Assembly: GCF_002982075.1 (NCBI RefSeq)
Contig: NZ_PUEJ01000001.1
Span: forward strand, 496,001 to 560,000
DNA: 64,000 nucleotides
Direction: 5' to 3'
From: Labrys okinawensis
GTDB lineage: Bacteria > Pseudomonadota > Alphaproteobacteria > Rhizobiales > Labraceae
Shown here: one piece after another, positions 44,059-52,882 of the stretch
Position numbering within the stretch: position 1 is the stretch's first letter
Layout: each line of letters begins with the position of its first letter
Notes under the pieces: generated by a model
The model's database searches: none
Told to the model about the DNA's origin: nothing
Seen by the model: only the letters and a program-made list of their open reading frames with translations
Program-made: the position numbers and the translations under genes

Positions 44059-44742
44059 CTAATGCCCGGAGCTTTTGTGCGCCAGGGCCTGCACACCGGC
44101 GAGCGCAAATGTCTCCAGCGCCCGCGACATGGGTTCGATCTCCCGTTCGTGCTCCGCCAGGCTCGGCGCAATCGCTTCCAGCACGCCGCGCTCCACCGTG
44201 GCCAGGACCATGAAGGGGGCATTGAGCGCCAGTTCGGCCCTTCCGATGTCGGGATGGTCCAACGGACGATCGAGCATGCGGGCAAGCAGGTCGCGCAGCC
44301 AATGCATCTGAGGCGCCAGGAAATCCTCATCCGCCATCAGTGTGGTCACCGTTGGCATCACCATCTCACGGGTGACCAGCCTGATCTGCCAGGAGCGTTC
44401 GGCGGGAGACAGCAATCGCCGGGCCATCAGGCCGTAATAGGCTTTGAGCTGATCCAGGGGCTCGGCATGCTTCAGAATGGCTGCGAAGGCCTCGGGCGGG
44501 ATGACGACCTCGCGTCGCGCCTCGGATACCGCCGCTTCATAGAGGGGGCGAATGCCGCCGAAGTAATAGTTCACCGCCGCGGTATTGACGCCGGCCAGAT
44601 CGCAAATTTCCCGGCTGGTCGTAGCATGGTAGCCCTTGTCGGCAAAAATCCGTCCGGCGGTTTCGATGAGGTTTTGGCGCGTTTTGACGCCACGCTCCTG
44701 GCTGTCTGACGAAACACGACGGGCATGCAGGGGTCTGGGCAT
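44059..44742 (-). CDS. TetR family regulator (CerR-like)
   Basis: A 227-residue TetR protein. The helix-turn-helix (IFADKGYHATTSREICDLAG, VNTAAVNYYFGG) is clear. The C-terminal part, with ERSWQIRLVTREMVMPT, resembles the CerR/DUF1956 group. It is convergent with wspR, so it is probably not part of the wsp operon. Its target is unknown. Confidence 0.9.
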   Translation of the reverse strand: MPRPLHARRVSSDSQERGVKTRQNLIETAGRIFADKGYHATTSREICDLAGVNTAAVNYYFGGIRPLYEAAVSEARREVVIPPEAFAAILKHAEPLDQLKAYYGLMARRLLSPAERSWQIRLVTREMVMPTVTTLMADEDFLAPQMHWLRDLLARMLDRPLDHPDIGRAELALNAPFMVLATVERGVLEAIAPSLAEHEREIEPMSRALETFALAGVQALAHKSSGH

Positions 44743-44939
44743 GAAAAACTTGGGGCGCTGTCAGTTGAGAAGTAACTTTTTACCCACGATCTTTTAAATG
44801 TCAATTTCATATTCTGATTTGACATTGTGGCGACGTTCAAGCACCCTCTCGCTCTGTTGAGGTGTTGGCTGTGCGAAAGCGCACACGCTGGTGATTCTGC
44901 TTTTCGGTGAACCTCCACCAAACTGCTGGGACCGCGCTT

Positions 44940-45731
44940 ATGACCCTACCTTTCTCGGCGCCTCGCAAGCCAGTCGCTCCAGCCGCCGATGACCAGCATC
45001 CCGCCGCGGACCTTTCGCTCGACGAGGGCGCATCGGCGGCTGCCGCGCAGATCTACCGGGATGCGAGCGCCCATATTGTCGTCATCTGTGCCAGCACCTT
45101 GATCCGAACCTGCCTCATGCACTGCCTGGCAGGCTCCGAAACTGACCTGGTGGTCGAAGGCTGCACCGATGTCGAGGAGTGGGAGAGGCAGGGGCAGGGC
45201 GCCTCGGTCGTCCTGTTGTGCGTCACGGGAGCGCGGGAGACCGCAATTGCCGTCGAGCGGATGGTGAAACGTGTTCTGGCCATCGCACCCGGCGTCAGGG
45301 TTGTGGTGATTTCCGATACCAGGTCGGCCAGCGACGTTTCGAAGGCCCTGGAGCAGGGTGCCAGTGGCTTCATCGCCATGGATTCCAATGTCGATGTCGC
45401 CATAGCCGCCATCCGCCTGGTACGCAGCGGCGGCGTGTTCGTGCCGTCCCATAGTGTGATGCAGTCACGGACCCAGGCCGCGCCATTATCGGACGGCAAA
45501 AGGTCGCTGCGCGATTTGGTAACCGCCAAGCAACTCGAAGTCGTGGCCCTGATCCGCCGGGGGCTTCCGAACAAGCTGATTGCCGTCGAACTCGAGATGA
45601 GCGAGTTCACGGTGAAGGTGCATGTCAGGAACATCATGAAGCGCCTGAACGCGCGCAACAGAACGGAGGTCGTGGCCCTGACCAATGCCTATTTTGCGGA
45701 GACCTTCTTCGGGCAGCAGGATCTCGCCTGA
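44940..45731 (+). CDS. LuxR family DNA-binding regulator with degenerate receiver (paralogue)
   Basis: A 263-residue protein paralogous to the one at 7867-8625. The LuxR helix-turn-helix (VTAKQLEVVALIRRGLPNKL, SEFTVKVHVRNIMKRL) is intact. The receiver-like part has VVICASTLIRTCL in place of the acidic pair and VVLLCVTGA at the phospho-site, so no aspartate is available. ATG 44940 follows GGGAC; GTG 44907 is an alternative start. It probably acts independently of a kinase. Confidence 0.84.
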   Translation: MTLPFSAPRKPVAPAADDQHPAADLSLDEGASAAAAQIYRDASAHIVVICASTLIRTCLMHCLAGSETDLVVEGCTDVEEWERQGQGASVVLLCVTGARETAIAVERMVKRVLAIAPGVRVVVISDTRSASDVSKALEQGASGFIAMDSNVDVAIAAIRLVRSGGVFVPSHSVMQSRTQAAPLSDGKRSLRDLVTAKQLEVVALIRRGLPNKLIAVELEMSEFTVKVHVRNIMKRLNARNRTEVVALTNAYFAETFFGQQDLA

Positions 45732-45802
45732 GACGCAAGCCCCGGCCGGTGAGGGGATCGCGGCGCCTCGCCTTATGTAAAAACTTGGAATTTATCTTTA
45801 AC

Positions 45803-46362
45803 TCATTGATATACTGAAAGAATCGGAACTAAAGCCTCCCCATTGGTGCTTTGAAAGAACCGGTCGAGGAAAGCTGCCGTTTCGTCCGAGATGCCGACGA
45901 TCTTGTTCGTCGCCTGCCGATAAAGCTTGAAATTGAGTTCCGTGCCGGGCCGGGAATCCAGCCAATTGTTCAGAGGCTTGAGTTCGCGGCGCCCTATAGC
46001 GTTTTGCGATTAGACGCAGTCACCAATAATCGCAAAGACGCGTCCAAACAAAGAGATAGAGCAAACACGCGTTCACGCCTGAACGCGCTTTGCTCTAGCG
46101 GTGTCTGGGTGAGCGCGGTGCGGCGTACGGAAATGCTTACGCGCGGGGTCTGCCGCAAGACGATCTGTTTCTTGGCAATCGGTTGAGCGCAGGTCACAAT
46201 GCCTCGAGCGAAAAGACCGTGGCCGCCTTCATTTTCGCTCGCAAACAGGAAAATGATGTCGCCCGCTGCGACATGCTTGCCGCCATACATCGTCTTCTGA
46301 GCGGGGAAGCTGAAGTCTTCCACATCAAGATCATGTATCTCGGCCTTGATCGCAAATGCCAT
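45803..46362 (-). pseudogene. Conserved hypothetical gene interrupted by a palindromic repeat
   Basis: ATG 46362 (ribosome site GGGGGGAGC) begins MAFAIKAEIHDLDVEDF and continues through TMYGGKHVAAGDIIFLFASE to RRTALTQTPL. The frame then enters the repeat copy at 45994-46098 and stops at its far edge. On the other side, in a different frame, coding resumes with GRRELKPLNNWLDSRPGTEL, NFKLYRQATNKIVGISDETA and AFLDRFFQST, ending at TGA 45805-45803. Together the two parts give a protein of about 150 residues. The insertion is thus inside a gene. Function unknown; the truncated N-terminal part might still be made. Confidence 0.75.
45994..46098 (+). repeat. Dispersed palindromic repeat, full copy inserted in a gene
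   Basis: A 105-bp copy with ends CTATAG and GCTCTAG. It holds two stem-loops: TTTTGCGATT...AATCGCAAAG, and AGAGCAAACACGCGTTCA pairing with TGAACGCGCTTTGCTCT. It is the mirror orientation of 10260-10364, with close identity by eye. Confidence 0.87.
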
Positions 46363-46597
46363 ATTGCTCCCCCCATGGATCCTTTTCGATTGCCGCCGGA
46401 ATCGAGCAGGGAAGCTCCCGCCGTTTTCCAAAGCTAGCGGGAACTTCCGGTCGAATGTCGGAAAAGCACTTGCCGCTTCGTCTTTGAAACAGGCAAGAGT
46501 ACAGCAATGGGACGACTTGCGCCCAAGATCGTCGCCACCAGGCCTCAGACGACAAGCCTTGCCTGTCGACCGCGCATTCTCAATACGGAGCAGGATC

Positions 46598-47856
46598 ATG
46601 AAAGCACTGATTGCAGGAGCGGGCATCGGCGGGCTGACCACGGCATTGTTCCTTCACCGGGCGGGAATCGACGTGGAGATCTTCGAGTCTGCCAAAGAGG
46701 TTCGTGAACTCGGCGTCGGCATCAACATGTTGCCGCACGCCGTCGGATTGCTGACGGAGCTGGGGTTGATCGACGATCTCGATGCGGCCGGCATCCGGAC
46801 GCGCGAATTGATCTATGCGAACCGGTTCGGTCAGGTCGTCTGGCACGAATTGCGTGGCATCGACGCGGGCCTTCCTGCGCCCCAGTTCAGCATTCACAGA
46901 GGCAAGCTGCTGGGCCTGATCCATCGAGCCGTGGTCGAGCGCATGGGCCCTGGCGTGATCCGAACGGATGTCGGGTGACCGGTTTCGAGCAGAACGGCGA
47001 TACCGTTACGGCCCATCTATCGGACGGCACCGGCAGGCCGTTACAAGCGGTCGGCGACCTGCTCGTGGGCGCCGATGGCATTCATTCTGTGGTGCGCGCT
47101 GCGCTTCACCCCGGGGAGGGCCAGCCGATCTGGAGCGGCATCATGCTCTGGCGCGGAGCCACCCCTTGGCCGAAATGGCAGGACGGCCGCACCATGGCGA
47201 TCGCCGGCGGCAACTTTGCCAAGTTCGTCTTCTATCCAATTGAAAAGGATAAACAAAACTCAGGAAAGCTCCTGACCAACTGGGCGGTGATGGCGCGGGC
47301 GGGCCATGAGCGGGCGCAGGGCTTTTCCCTCGGCAACTGGAGCAGGCCGGGCATGCTCGATGAGGTCCTGTCATTTGTTCGCGACCGCTTCCACCTCGAC
47401 TATGTCGATCCGGCTGCGATCATCCAGGCCACGGACACGTTCTACGAATATCCCAATTGTGACCGCGAACCGCTGCCGCGCTGGTCGTTCGGGCGCGTGA
47501 CCTTGCTGGGAGATGCCGCTCATCCGATGTATCCCGTAGGCTCGAACGGAGCGAGCCAGGCCATCCTCGATGCCCGGTCCTTGTCCCAGCATCTGCGTAC
47601 CGCGGTTACGATCGAGGCGGCTTTGGCAGCCTATGACGCAGAGCGGCGGCCCGTTACCGCCAAGATCGTGCTGGCGAACCGCAAGGGCGGCCCCGAAGGA
47701 GTGATCGATATGGTGGAGTCCAGGGCACCCGAGGGCTTTGCCGACATCGATGCCATCGCAAGCCATGAAGAGCGCGAGCGCGTCGTGCGCGGCTACGCAT
47801 CATTGGCGGGATTTGGGCGCCAAGACCAGCCTGATCGTCCATCCTCCTCGACCTGA
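46598..47856 (+). pseudogene. FAD-dependent monooxygenase with single-base frameshift
   Basis: A flavin-dependent aromatic hydroxylase of the PHBH/PhzS group, about 419 residues if read through. The first frame (46598-46978) has the FAD-binding GAGIGGLTTALFLHRAG and ends in a premature TGA. The second frame (from about 46970 to 47856) resumes at VTGFEQNGD and holds the LLVGADGIHSVVR and VTLLGDAAHPMYPVGSNGAS motifs. One missing base near GATGTCGGGTGACC explains both. It is a pseudogene or a sequencing error. GGAGCAGG precedes the ATG. Confidence 0.88.
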
Positions 47857-48347
47857 ATCGTGTCTTTGAAACGCGACGGACCCGGCAGAGAGGGGCGAGT
47901 CCATTCCGACAGGGCGCTACATGTCTAATTCGCATAACATATCTTATGGAACATAATCCCGTCATCCCGATTAAGCCAAGCGCTTGAAAAATCGGGTTTT
48001 TTGCTGTTGTCCCACGCTTTGCGGCTGCTTTCGGTCCGGCGCATTTCGGGAGCAATTTGACCTCCGGCGCCTCAACGGATCGCCCGAACGCGCTTCATCG
48101 CATGATCGTCCGGCAGTCTGGTTCGACCAGCCTCTAATCCACAATTGGGGGCGGCTCGAGAAAACCCGGTTCAAGATTGCAAACTGCGACGAACGGCGCG
48201 CGCCGCAGCTTTGGCCGCATCGGTCACCCCGAGCCAGTGTCGCAACAGGCGTCAGTGGAACGACCAACGCTGTGTCCGTCTTCCTGCGCTTGAATTAACG
48301 TAAACAAACTAAACGATAACAATATGTTCCATAATTTTCCTAAATCT
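47857..48347 (+). other. Intergenic region with terminator and inverted TTATGGAACATA boxes
   Basis: No gene supported. Besides the terminator at 47966-48002, the motif TTATGGAACATA occurs near 47943 and in inverse orientation near 48320-48333, about 375 bp apart. Its meaning is unknown. Confidence 0.45.
47966..48002 (+). terminator. Intrinsic terminator
   Basis: CCCGATT (47966-47972) pairs with AATCGGG (47990-47996), with an inner CAAGCGCTTG palindrome, followed by six T. It is about 110 bp after the frameshifted monooxygenase gene. Confidence 0.75.
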
Positions 48348-49157
48348 TTACTGCAAACTTAGGGCCTTGGCCATCTTCTGAAGCAGAACAAGAGTATGCC
48401 CGACATCGGGTTGCGCCGACGCCGTCCGGCGAATATGCGGGCAGGTCAGCACGGCAAGCGCATGCCTTTCGGCCGAGAGAATGGGTACGCTGATATCATT
48501 GACCCCAAAAATCTGCTGGCTTTCGTCGATGCGGAAGGCAGCCTCGCGATAGGCGGCGAGCTGCGCCTCGAGCCCGGCAAAGGTCGCCGCTTTCTCGGTA
48601 TCCCTCCAGCGAAACAGCAACTCCGCCTTGGCTTGCGGGTCCTGGAAAGCCAGCAGGAGCTGGCCCGAGCCGGTGCTCAGCAGATCGATCGTCGTGCCGA
48701 CGCGAACGGTGAAGACCCAGTCTGCGGAAGCCGCCGCATTCGCCACCACCACGGCTTGGTCGCGCTCCCGCATGACGAGATGACAGGACTGGCCGGATTC
48801 TTCGGCAAACCGATCCATCAGGGGCATGGCCCGTGAGGTCAGCCGGCGTATGGGTTGATGATGCTGTGCCAGCACGAACATCTTCATGCTCAGGGCGAAA
48901 CGGTCTCCCTCGGCCGAACGATAGACATAGCCGCGCGCTACCAGGCGTTCGAGCATGCGATAGATCTCGCTGGCGCCCCGGCCGAGCTCCTTGACGATTT
49001 CTGCTCGCGTCAATGCGTCGGAGCGGCTGGCCAGCAATTCGAGGATGTCCAGGCCCTTGTCCAGCGCCGGTGCCCGGTAGAGAGCCTCCCGGCTCGATCC
49101 TTCCTCCTGCTCCCTTGGCGGTCTTGGCAAGGCGCGTTCCCCCTCTTTTATTGACAT
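48348..49157 (-). CDS. IclR family transcriptional regulator
   Basis: A 269-residue IclR protein with an N-terminal winged helix (ALDKGLDILELLASRSDALT, EIVKELGRGASEIYRMLERL) and the C-terminal effector domain (VGTTIDLLSTGSGQLLLAF). It is divergent from the SDR/L-fuconate dehydratase genes and a perfect 7-bp dyad overlaps its start, so it probably controls them and itself. Confidence 0.92.
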   Translation of the reverse strand: MSIKEGERALPRPPREQEEGSSREALYRAPALDKGLDILELLASRSDALTRAEIVKELGRGASEIYRMLERLVARGYVYRSAEGDRFALSMKMFVLAQHHQPIRRLTSRAMPLMDRFAEESGQSCHLVMRERDQAVVVANAAASADWVFTVRVGTTIDLLSTGSGQLLLAFQDPQAKAELLFRWRDTEKAATFAGLEAQLAAYREAAFRIDESQQIFGVNDISVPILSAERHALAVLTCPHIRRTASAQPDVGHTLVLLQKMAKALSLQ

Positions 49158-49176
49158 ATGAATATATTGTTCATAT
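49156..49176 (+). promoter_or_regulatory. Perfect dyad overlapping the IclR start, probable operator
   Basis: ATATGAA (49156-49162) and TTCATAT (49170-49176) are perfectly inverted with a 7-bp AT spacer. Position between the divergent IclR and SDR genes fits an IclR operator. Confidence 0.55.
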
Positions 49177-49234
49177 TTGATCCGTCAACAAACGAGCTGC
49201 ACGCAGCGATAGGAACTCGATGGGAGATCGCCTC

Positions 49235-49984
49235 ATGCGCCTGGACGGCAAACGCATTCTGATCACGGCCGCCGGGCAAGGCATCGGCCGCGCTTCCGCC
49301 CTCGCCTGCGCGGCCGAGGGCGCTCATGTCATCGCCACCGATCTCAACGAGGAAGCGCTCGCAGCCCTTGCCGCGGCAGACGGCCGTATCGAAACGCGCC
49401 GGCTCGACGTGCTCGACCCCGCTGCCATCACCGAACTGGGCCGATCCCTGCCCGGCCTGGACGGCCTCTTCAACTGTGCCGGTTTCGTCCACAATGGCAG
49501 CATCCTCGAATGCAGCGACGAGGATTGGGACTTCAGCTTCGACCTCAACGTCAAGAGCATGTTCCGCCTGATCAGGGCCCTGCTGCCGGGCCTCCTGCAT
49601 CGTGCAAGCGAGACGGGCTCGAGCGCCATCCTCAACATGGCCTCGATGGCATCTTCGGTGAAAGGCTTCCCGAACCGCCTGGCCTACGGCGCCTCGAAGG
49701 CCGCCGTCATCGGCCTCACCAAGGCCCTGGCCGCCGACCATGTCCGCCAGGGCCTGCGCTGCAACGCCATCTGCCCCGGCACGGTCGACACGCCCTCGCT
49801 GCGCGGGCGCATCGCCGCCGCGGCCGATCCCGTGCAGGCCGAGAAGGACTTCATCGCCCGTCAGCCGATGGGGCGGCTCGCCAATGTCGACGACATCGCG
49901 CCGATGGTGGTCTTCCTGCTTTCGGACGAGTCCCGTTTCGTCACCGGCCAGGCCGTCCTTGTCGATGGCGGCGTGACGATCTGA
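49235..49984 (+). CDS. SDR oxidoreductase, probable 2-keto-3-deoxy-L-fuconate dehydrogenase-like
   Basis: A 249-residue SDR with the cofactor loop TAAGQGIG at 11-18 and the active-site Y151/K155 (YGASK). The start ATG 49235 has GGGAG upstream; ATG 49220 is less likely. Its neighbour is an L-fuconate dehydratase, whose product 2-keto-3-deoxy-L-fuconate is oxidised by an SDR in the non-phosphorylative fucose pathway. That assignment rests on context and general similarity. Confidence 0.85.
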   Translation: MRLDGKRILITAAGQGIGRASALACAAEGAHVIATDLNEEALAALAAADGRIETRRLDVLDPAAITELGRSLPGLDGLFNCAGFVHNGSILECSDEDWDFSFDLNVKSMFRLIRALLPGLLHRASETGSSAILNMASMASSVKGFPNRLAYGASKAAVIGLTKALAADHVRQGLRCNAICPGTVDTPSLRGRIAAAADPVQAEKDFIARQPMGRLANVDDIAPMVVFLLSDESRFVTGQAVLVDGGVTI

Positions 49985-50045
49985 CCGAAATCGACGACAG
50001 TCGAGACCCCACAAGAGCGATCATCATCCAGCTGGAGGACACGCA

Positions 50046-51323
50046 ATGACCGAGATCGTCGACATCGAAGTGATCGACCTGCGTTTTCCGACCTCCCAGC
50101 AGCTCGACGGGTCGGATGCGATGAATCCCGATCCCGATTATTCGGCCGCCTATGTCATCCTGAAGAGTGATCGGCCGGGTCTGGAAGGACACGGGCTAAC
50201 CTTCACCATCGGCCGCGGCAACGAGATCTGCTGTGCCGCGATCAAAGCGATGCGCCACCTCGTCGTCGGGCTGTCCCTGGAGGAGGTCCAGGCCGATCTC
50301 GGCGCCTTCTGGCGACATGTTACCTCGGACAGCCAACTGCGCTGGATCGGGCCGGACAAGGGCGCCATTCATCTGGCCACCGGCGCGGTGGTCAATGCGG
50401 TCTGGGACCTGCTCGCGAAAATGGCCGGCAAGCCGGTCTGGCGGCTGGTCGCCGACATGTCGCCCGAGGAATTCGTGCGCGCCATCGATTTTCGCTACCT
50501 GACCGACTGCATCACTCGGGACGAGGCGCTCGCCTTGCTGCGCGAGAAGGAAGCCGGAAAGGCCGAGCGCATTGCTCTTCTCGAGCGCGAGGGCTACCCC
50601 TGCTACACCACGTCGGCCGGCTGGCTCGGCTATGACGACGACAAGCTGCGGCGGCTGTGCCAGGAAGCGGTCGATGCCGGTTTCAACCACGTCAAGCTCA
50701 AGGTCGGGCGCGACATCGAGCACGACATCCGCCGCCTGCGCATCGCCCGAGAGGTGATCGGTCCGGACCGCCAGCTGATGATCGACGCCAACCAGGTCTG
50801 GGAAGTCGACCAGGCGATCGACAGCGTGCGGCAGCTCGCCTTCGCCAAACCCTGGTTCATCGAGGAACCCACCAGCCCGGACGACGTCGAAGGCCATCGC
50901 AAGATCCGCGAGGGCGTCGCCCCGGTCAAGGTCGCCACCGGCGAGATGTGCCAGAACCGCATCCTGTTCAAGCAGTTCATCATGCGCGGCGCCATCGACG
51001 TGGTGCAGATCGATGCCTGTCGCCTGGGCGGGGTCAACGAAATCCTGGCGATCCTGCTGATGGCCGCCAAATATGGCCTGCCCGTTTGCCCGCATGCCGG
51101 CGGTGTCGGCCTGTGCGAATATGTCCAGCATCTGTCGATGATCGATTTCGTCTGCGTATCCGGCACGCGCGAAGGCCGGGTGATCGAATATGTCGACCAC
51201 CTGCATGAACACTTCAAGACGCCCTGCGTCGTGCGCAATGCCGCCTATATGCCGCCCCTCGCCCCGGGCTTTTCGATCGAGATGAAGCCGGCTTCCCTGA
51301 CAGACTATCGCTTTGCCGGCTGA
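50046..51323 (+). CDS. L-fuconate dehydratase (enolase superfamily)
   Basis: A 425-residue mandelate-racemase/enolase superfamily protein. The N-terminal lid (FPTSQQLDGSDAMNPDPDYS), the TTSAGWLGYDDDKL segment, the KxK in HVKLKVG, metal ligands in IDANQVWEV and FIEEPTSPDD, and the end HAGGVGLCEYVQHLSMID are those of L-fuconate dehydratase. It converts L-fuconate to 2-keto-3-deoxy-L-fuconate. GGAGG precedes the ATG and the SDR ends 61 bp upstream. Confidence 0.9.
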   Translation: MTEIVDIEVIDLRFPTSQQLDGSDAMNPDPDYSAAYVILKSDRPGLEGHGLTFTIGRGNEICCAAIKAMRHLVVGLSLEEVQADLGAFWRHVTSDSQLRWIGPDKGAIHLATGAVVNAVWDLLAKMAGKPVWRLVADMSPEEFVRAIDFRYLTDCITRDEALALLREKEAGKAERIALLEREGYPCYTTSAGWLGYDDDKLRRLCQEAVDAGFNHVKLKVGRDIEHDIRRLRIAREVIGPDRQLMIDANQVWEVDQAIDSVRQLAFAKPWFIEEPTSPDDVEGHRKIREGVAPVKVATGEMCQNRILFKQFIMRGAIDVVQIDACRLGGVNEILAILLMAAKYGLPVCPHAGGVGLCEYVQHLSMIDFVCVSGTREGRVIEYVDHLHEHFKTPCVVRNAAYMPPLAPGFSIEMKPASLTDYRFAG

Positions 51324-51395
51324 TGCATGGAAGGCACGGCGCCGGCCGGTCTTCCGGATGTGTTTGGCCTGGAGCATCGCCGCCGACCGATATCC

Positions 51396-52448
51396 TCAGA
51401 CAGGAGCCGGTGCGCCCGCATTGCGCGCCGTGCTCTCCCGCGCGACCAGCTCGTAACCCAGATCGATCAGCCGCGGTTCGATATGCTTTCCACCAATCCT
51501 GTCGATCAGCATCCGCATGGCTTTTCGCCCCATCTCTTCACGATGGGTCCTGACACTGGTGAGGGCGGGATTCGCGACAGCCATGATTTCCAGATCGTTG
51601 AAGCCGCAAATGCCGAACTGATGTGGGACGGCGATACGGCGGCGCTGGGCTTCGAAGAGCACGCCGACGGCAAGGTCGTCATTGTTGCAGAACACGGCAT
51701 CGGCATCGGGAGCCCGCGCCAGCAATTCGGACATCAGCTCGCAGCCCAGCGACACGGTAGAAGCCCGAGGTGTCGTAACGATGAGCTTCTCATCGAGCAT
51801 TTCAGCCTCCTCCAGAGCTTGGACGAAGCCCTGGAGCCGCCTCTGCGTGCGTGGATCCATGCGCGCGCCCAGAAAAGCGATCCGCCGATAGCCGCGCTCG
51901 ACCAGATGCCTCGTGGCAGCGAAGGCAGCGCGATGGTGCGAAAAGCCGACCATCATATCAACGGGATCGTGGCCAACCTCCATGATCTGGACGATCGGGC
52001 ACTCGGCCTGCAGGAGCTGGGCACGCGCCGACTCCGATTGATCGACGCCGGCCACGATCAGGCCCGCCGGGCGCTGGCTGAGAAATACGCGAAGCAGCCT
52101 CTCCTCCTCGATCAGGGAATAGCGGGTGTTGCCGAGCTGCACTCGAAAGGCGGAAGCCTCTGCTTCCGCATAGATGCCGCGCATCACATCCGCGAAAACG
52201 TTGTTCGTCACCGAAGGAATGAGCACGCCTATGACATTCGTCCGGGCCGACGCCAATGCGCTCGCCGCGGCGTCGGGGACATATCCCATATCGTCGACGA
52301 TTTGCTGGATGCGCTGCCTCAGCTCCTGCGAAACCGACTGCGGGTTACGGAGAGCACGCGACACTGTGATAGCGCTAACCTCGGCAGCGCTGGCGATCTC
52401 GACCAGTGTTATGCGTTTTTTCCCTAGCCTTTTCTTGGCTTTTTTCAT
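51396..52448 (-). CDS. LacI family transcriptional regulator
   Basis: A 350-residue LacI-type repressor. The DNA-binding region ITLVEIASAAEVSAITVSRA and the hinge YVPDAAASALAS are clear, followed by a sugar-binding core (IGVLIPSVTNNVFADVMRGI). ATG 52448 begins the lysine-rich MKKAKKRLGKKR tail; the longer frame to 52562 has no support. A perfect 14-bp palindrome lies 49 bp upstream. It likely regulates the divergent MFS transporter gene. Confidence 0.92.
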   Translation of the reverse strand: MKKAKKRLGKKRITLVEIASAAEVSAITVSRALRNPQSVSQELRQRIQQIVDDMGYVPDAAASALASARTNVIGVLIPSVTNNVFADVMRGIYAEAEASAFRVQLGNTRYSLIEEERLLRVFLSQRPAGLIVAGVDQSESARAQLLQAECPIVQIMEVGHDPVDMMVGFSHHRAAFAATRHLVERGYRRIAFLGARMDPRTQRRLQGFVQALEEAEMLDEKLIVTTPRASTVSLGCELMSELLARAPDADAVFCNNDDLAVGVLFEAQRRRIAVPHQFGICGFNDLEIMAVANPALTSVRTHREEMGRKAMRMLIDRIGGKHIEPRLIDLGYELVARESTARNAGAPAPV

Positions 52449-52882
52449 TTGGGCGGCCCTGATGGTGTTTCCCTCCGAAAGATAGAACTTGCAAAATGAT
52501 TGCGCAATCAATAAGAGTCGCGACAAAGATGGGACGGGAGGAAAATGTGGCAAAGCCGGCATTTGGGCTGGTCAAGGGCCTCTGCGGCTCCGGCCGTTCG
52601 TCACCCGCAGGCAATATGGCCAAGGCGACCGGCGCCCACCCCGTCGATAACGACGGCACGGCCCTTCAGCACTTCACGCGCCTTGTAGCGCGATCATCTC
52701 TCATGCTCGTCAAGACCACCGCGATCTCTCCAGGGCGACCGTAGGTTCACGCTGACATCATCAGCCAAACTCGCCCCATCTGCGCTCGCCGGCTGCGCGG
52801 GCCGCCACCGGAATGCACTGCGGCCACTCAGAAGGCCGTGACGGAAGCACGAACAAACGCCCACGGGAGGAGGACCCCGATC
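52449..52882 (+). other. Divergent intergenic region between LacI and MFS genes
   Basis: About 430 bp. It holds the palindrome at 52497-52510 and the strong ribosome site GGGAGGAGGA at 52865-52874 for the MFS gene. Short ORFs here are not supported. Confidence 0.5.
52497..52510 (+). promoter_or_regulatory. Probable LacI-family operator
   Basis: TGATTGCGCAATCA is a perfect 14-bp palindrome with a GC-rich centre, as in LacI/GntR-type operators. It lies upstream of both the regulator and the MFS gene. Confidence 0.6.
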
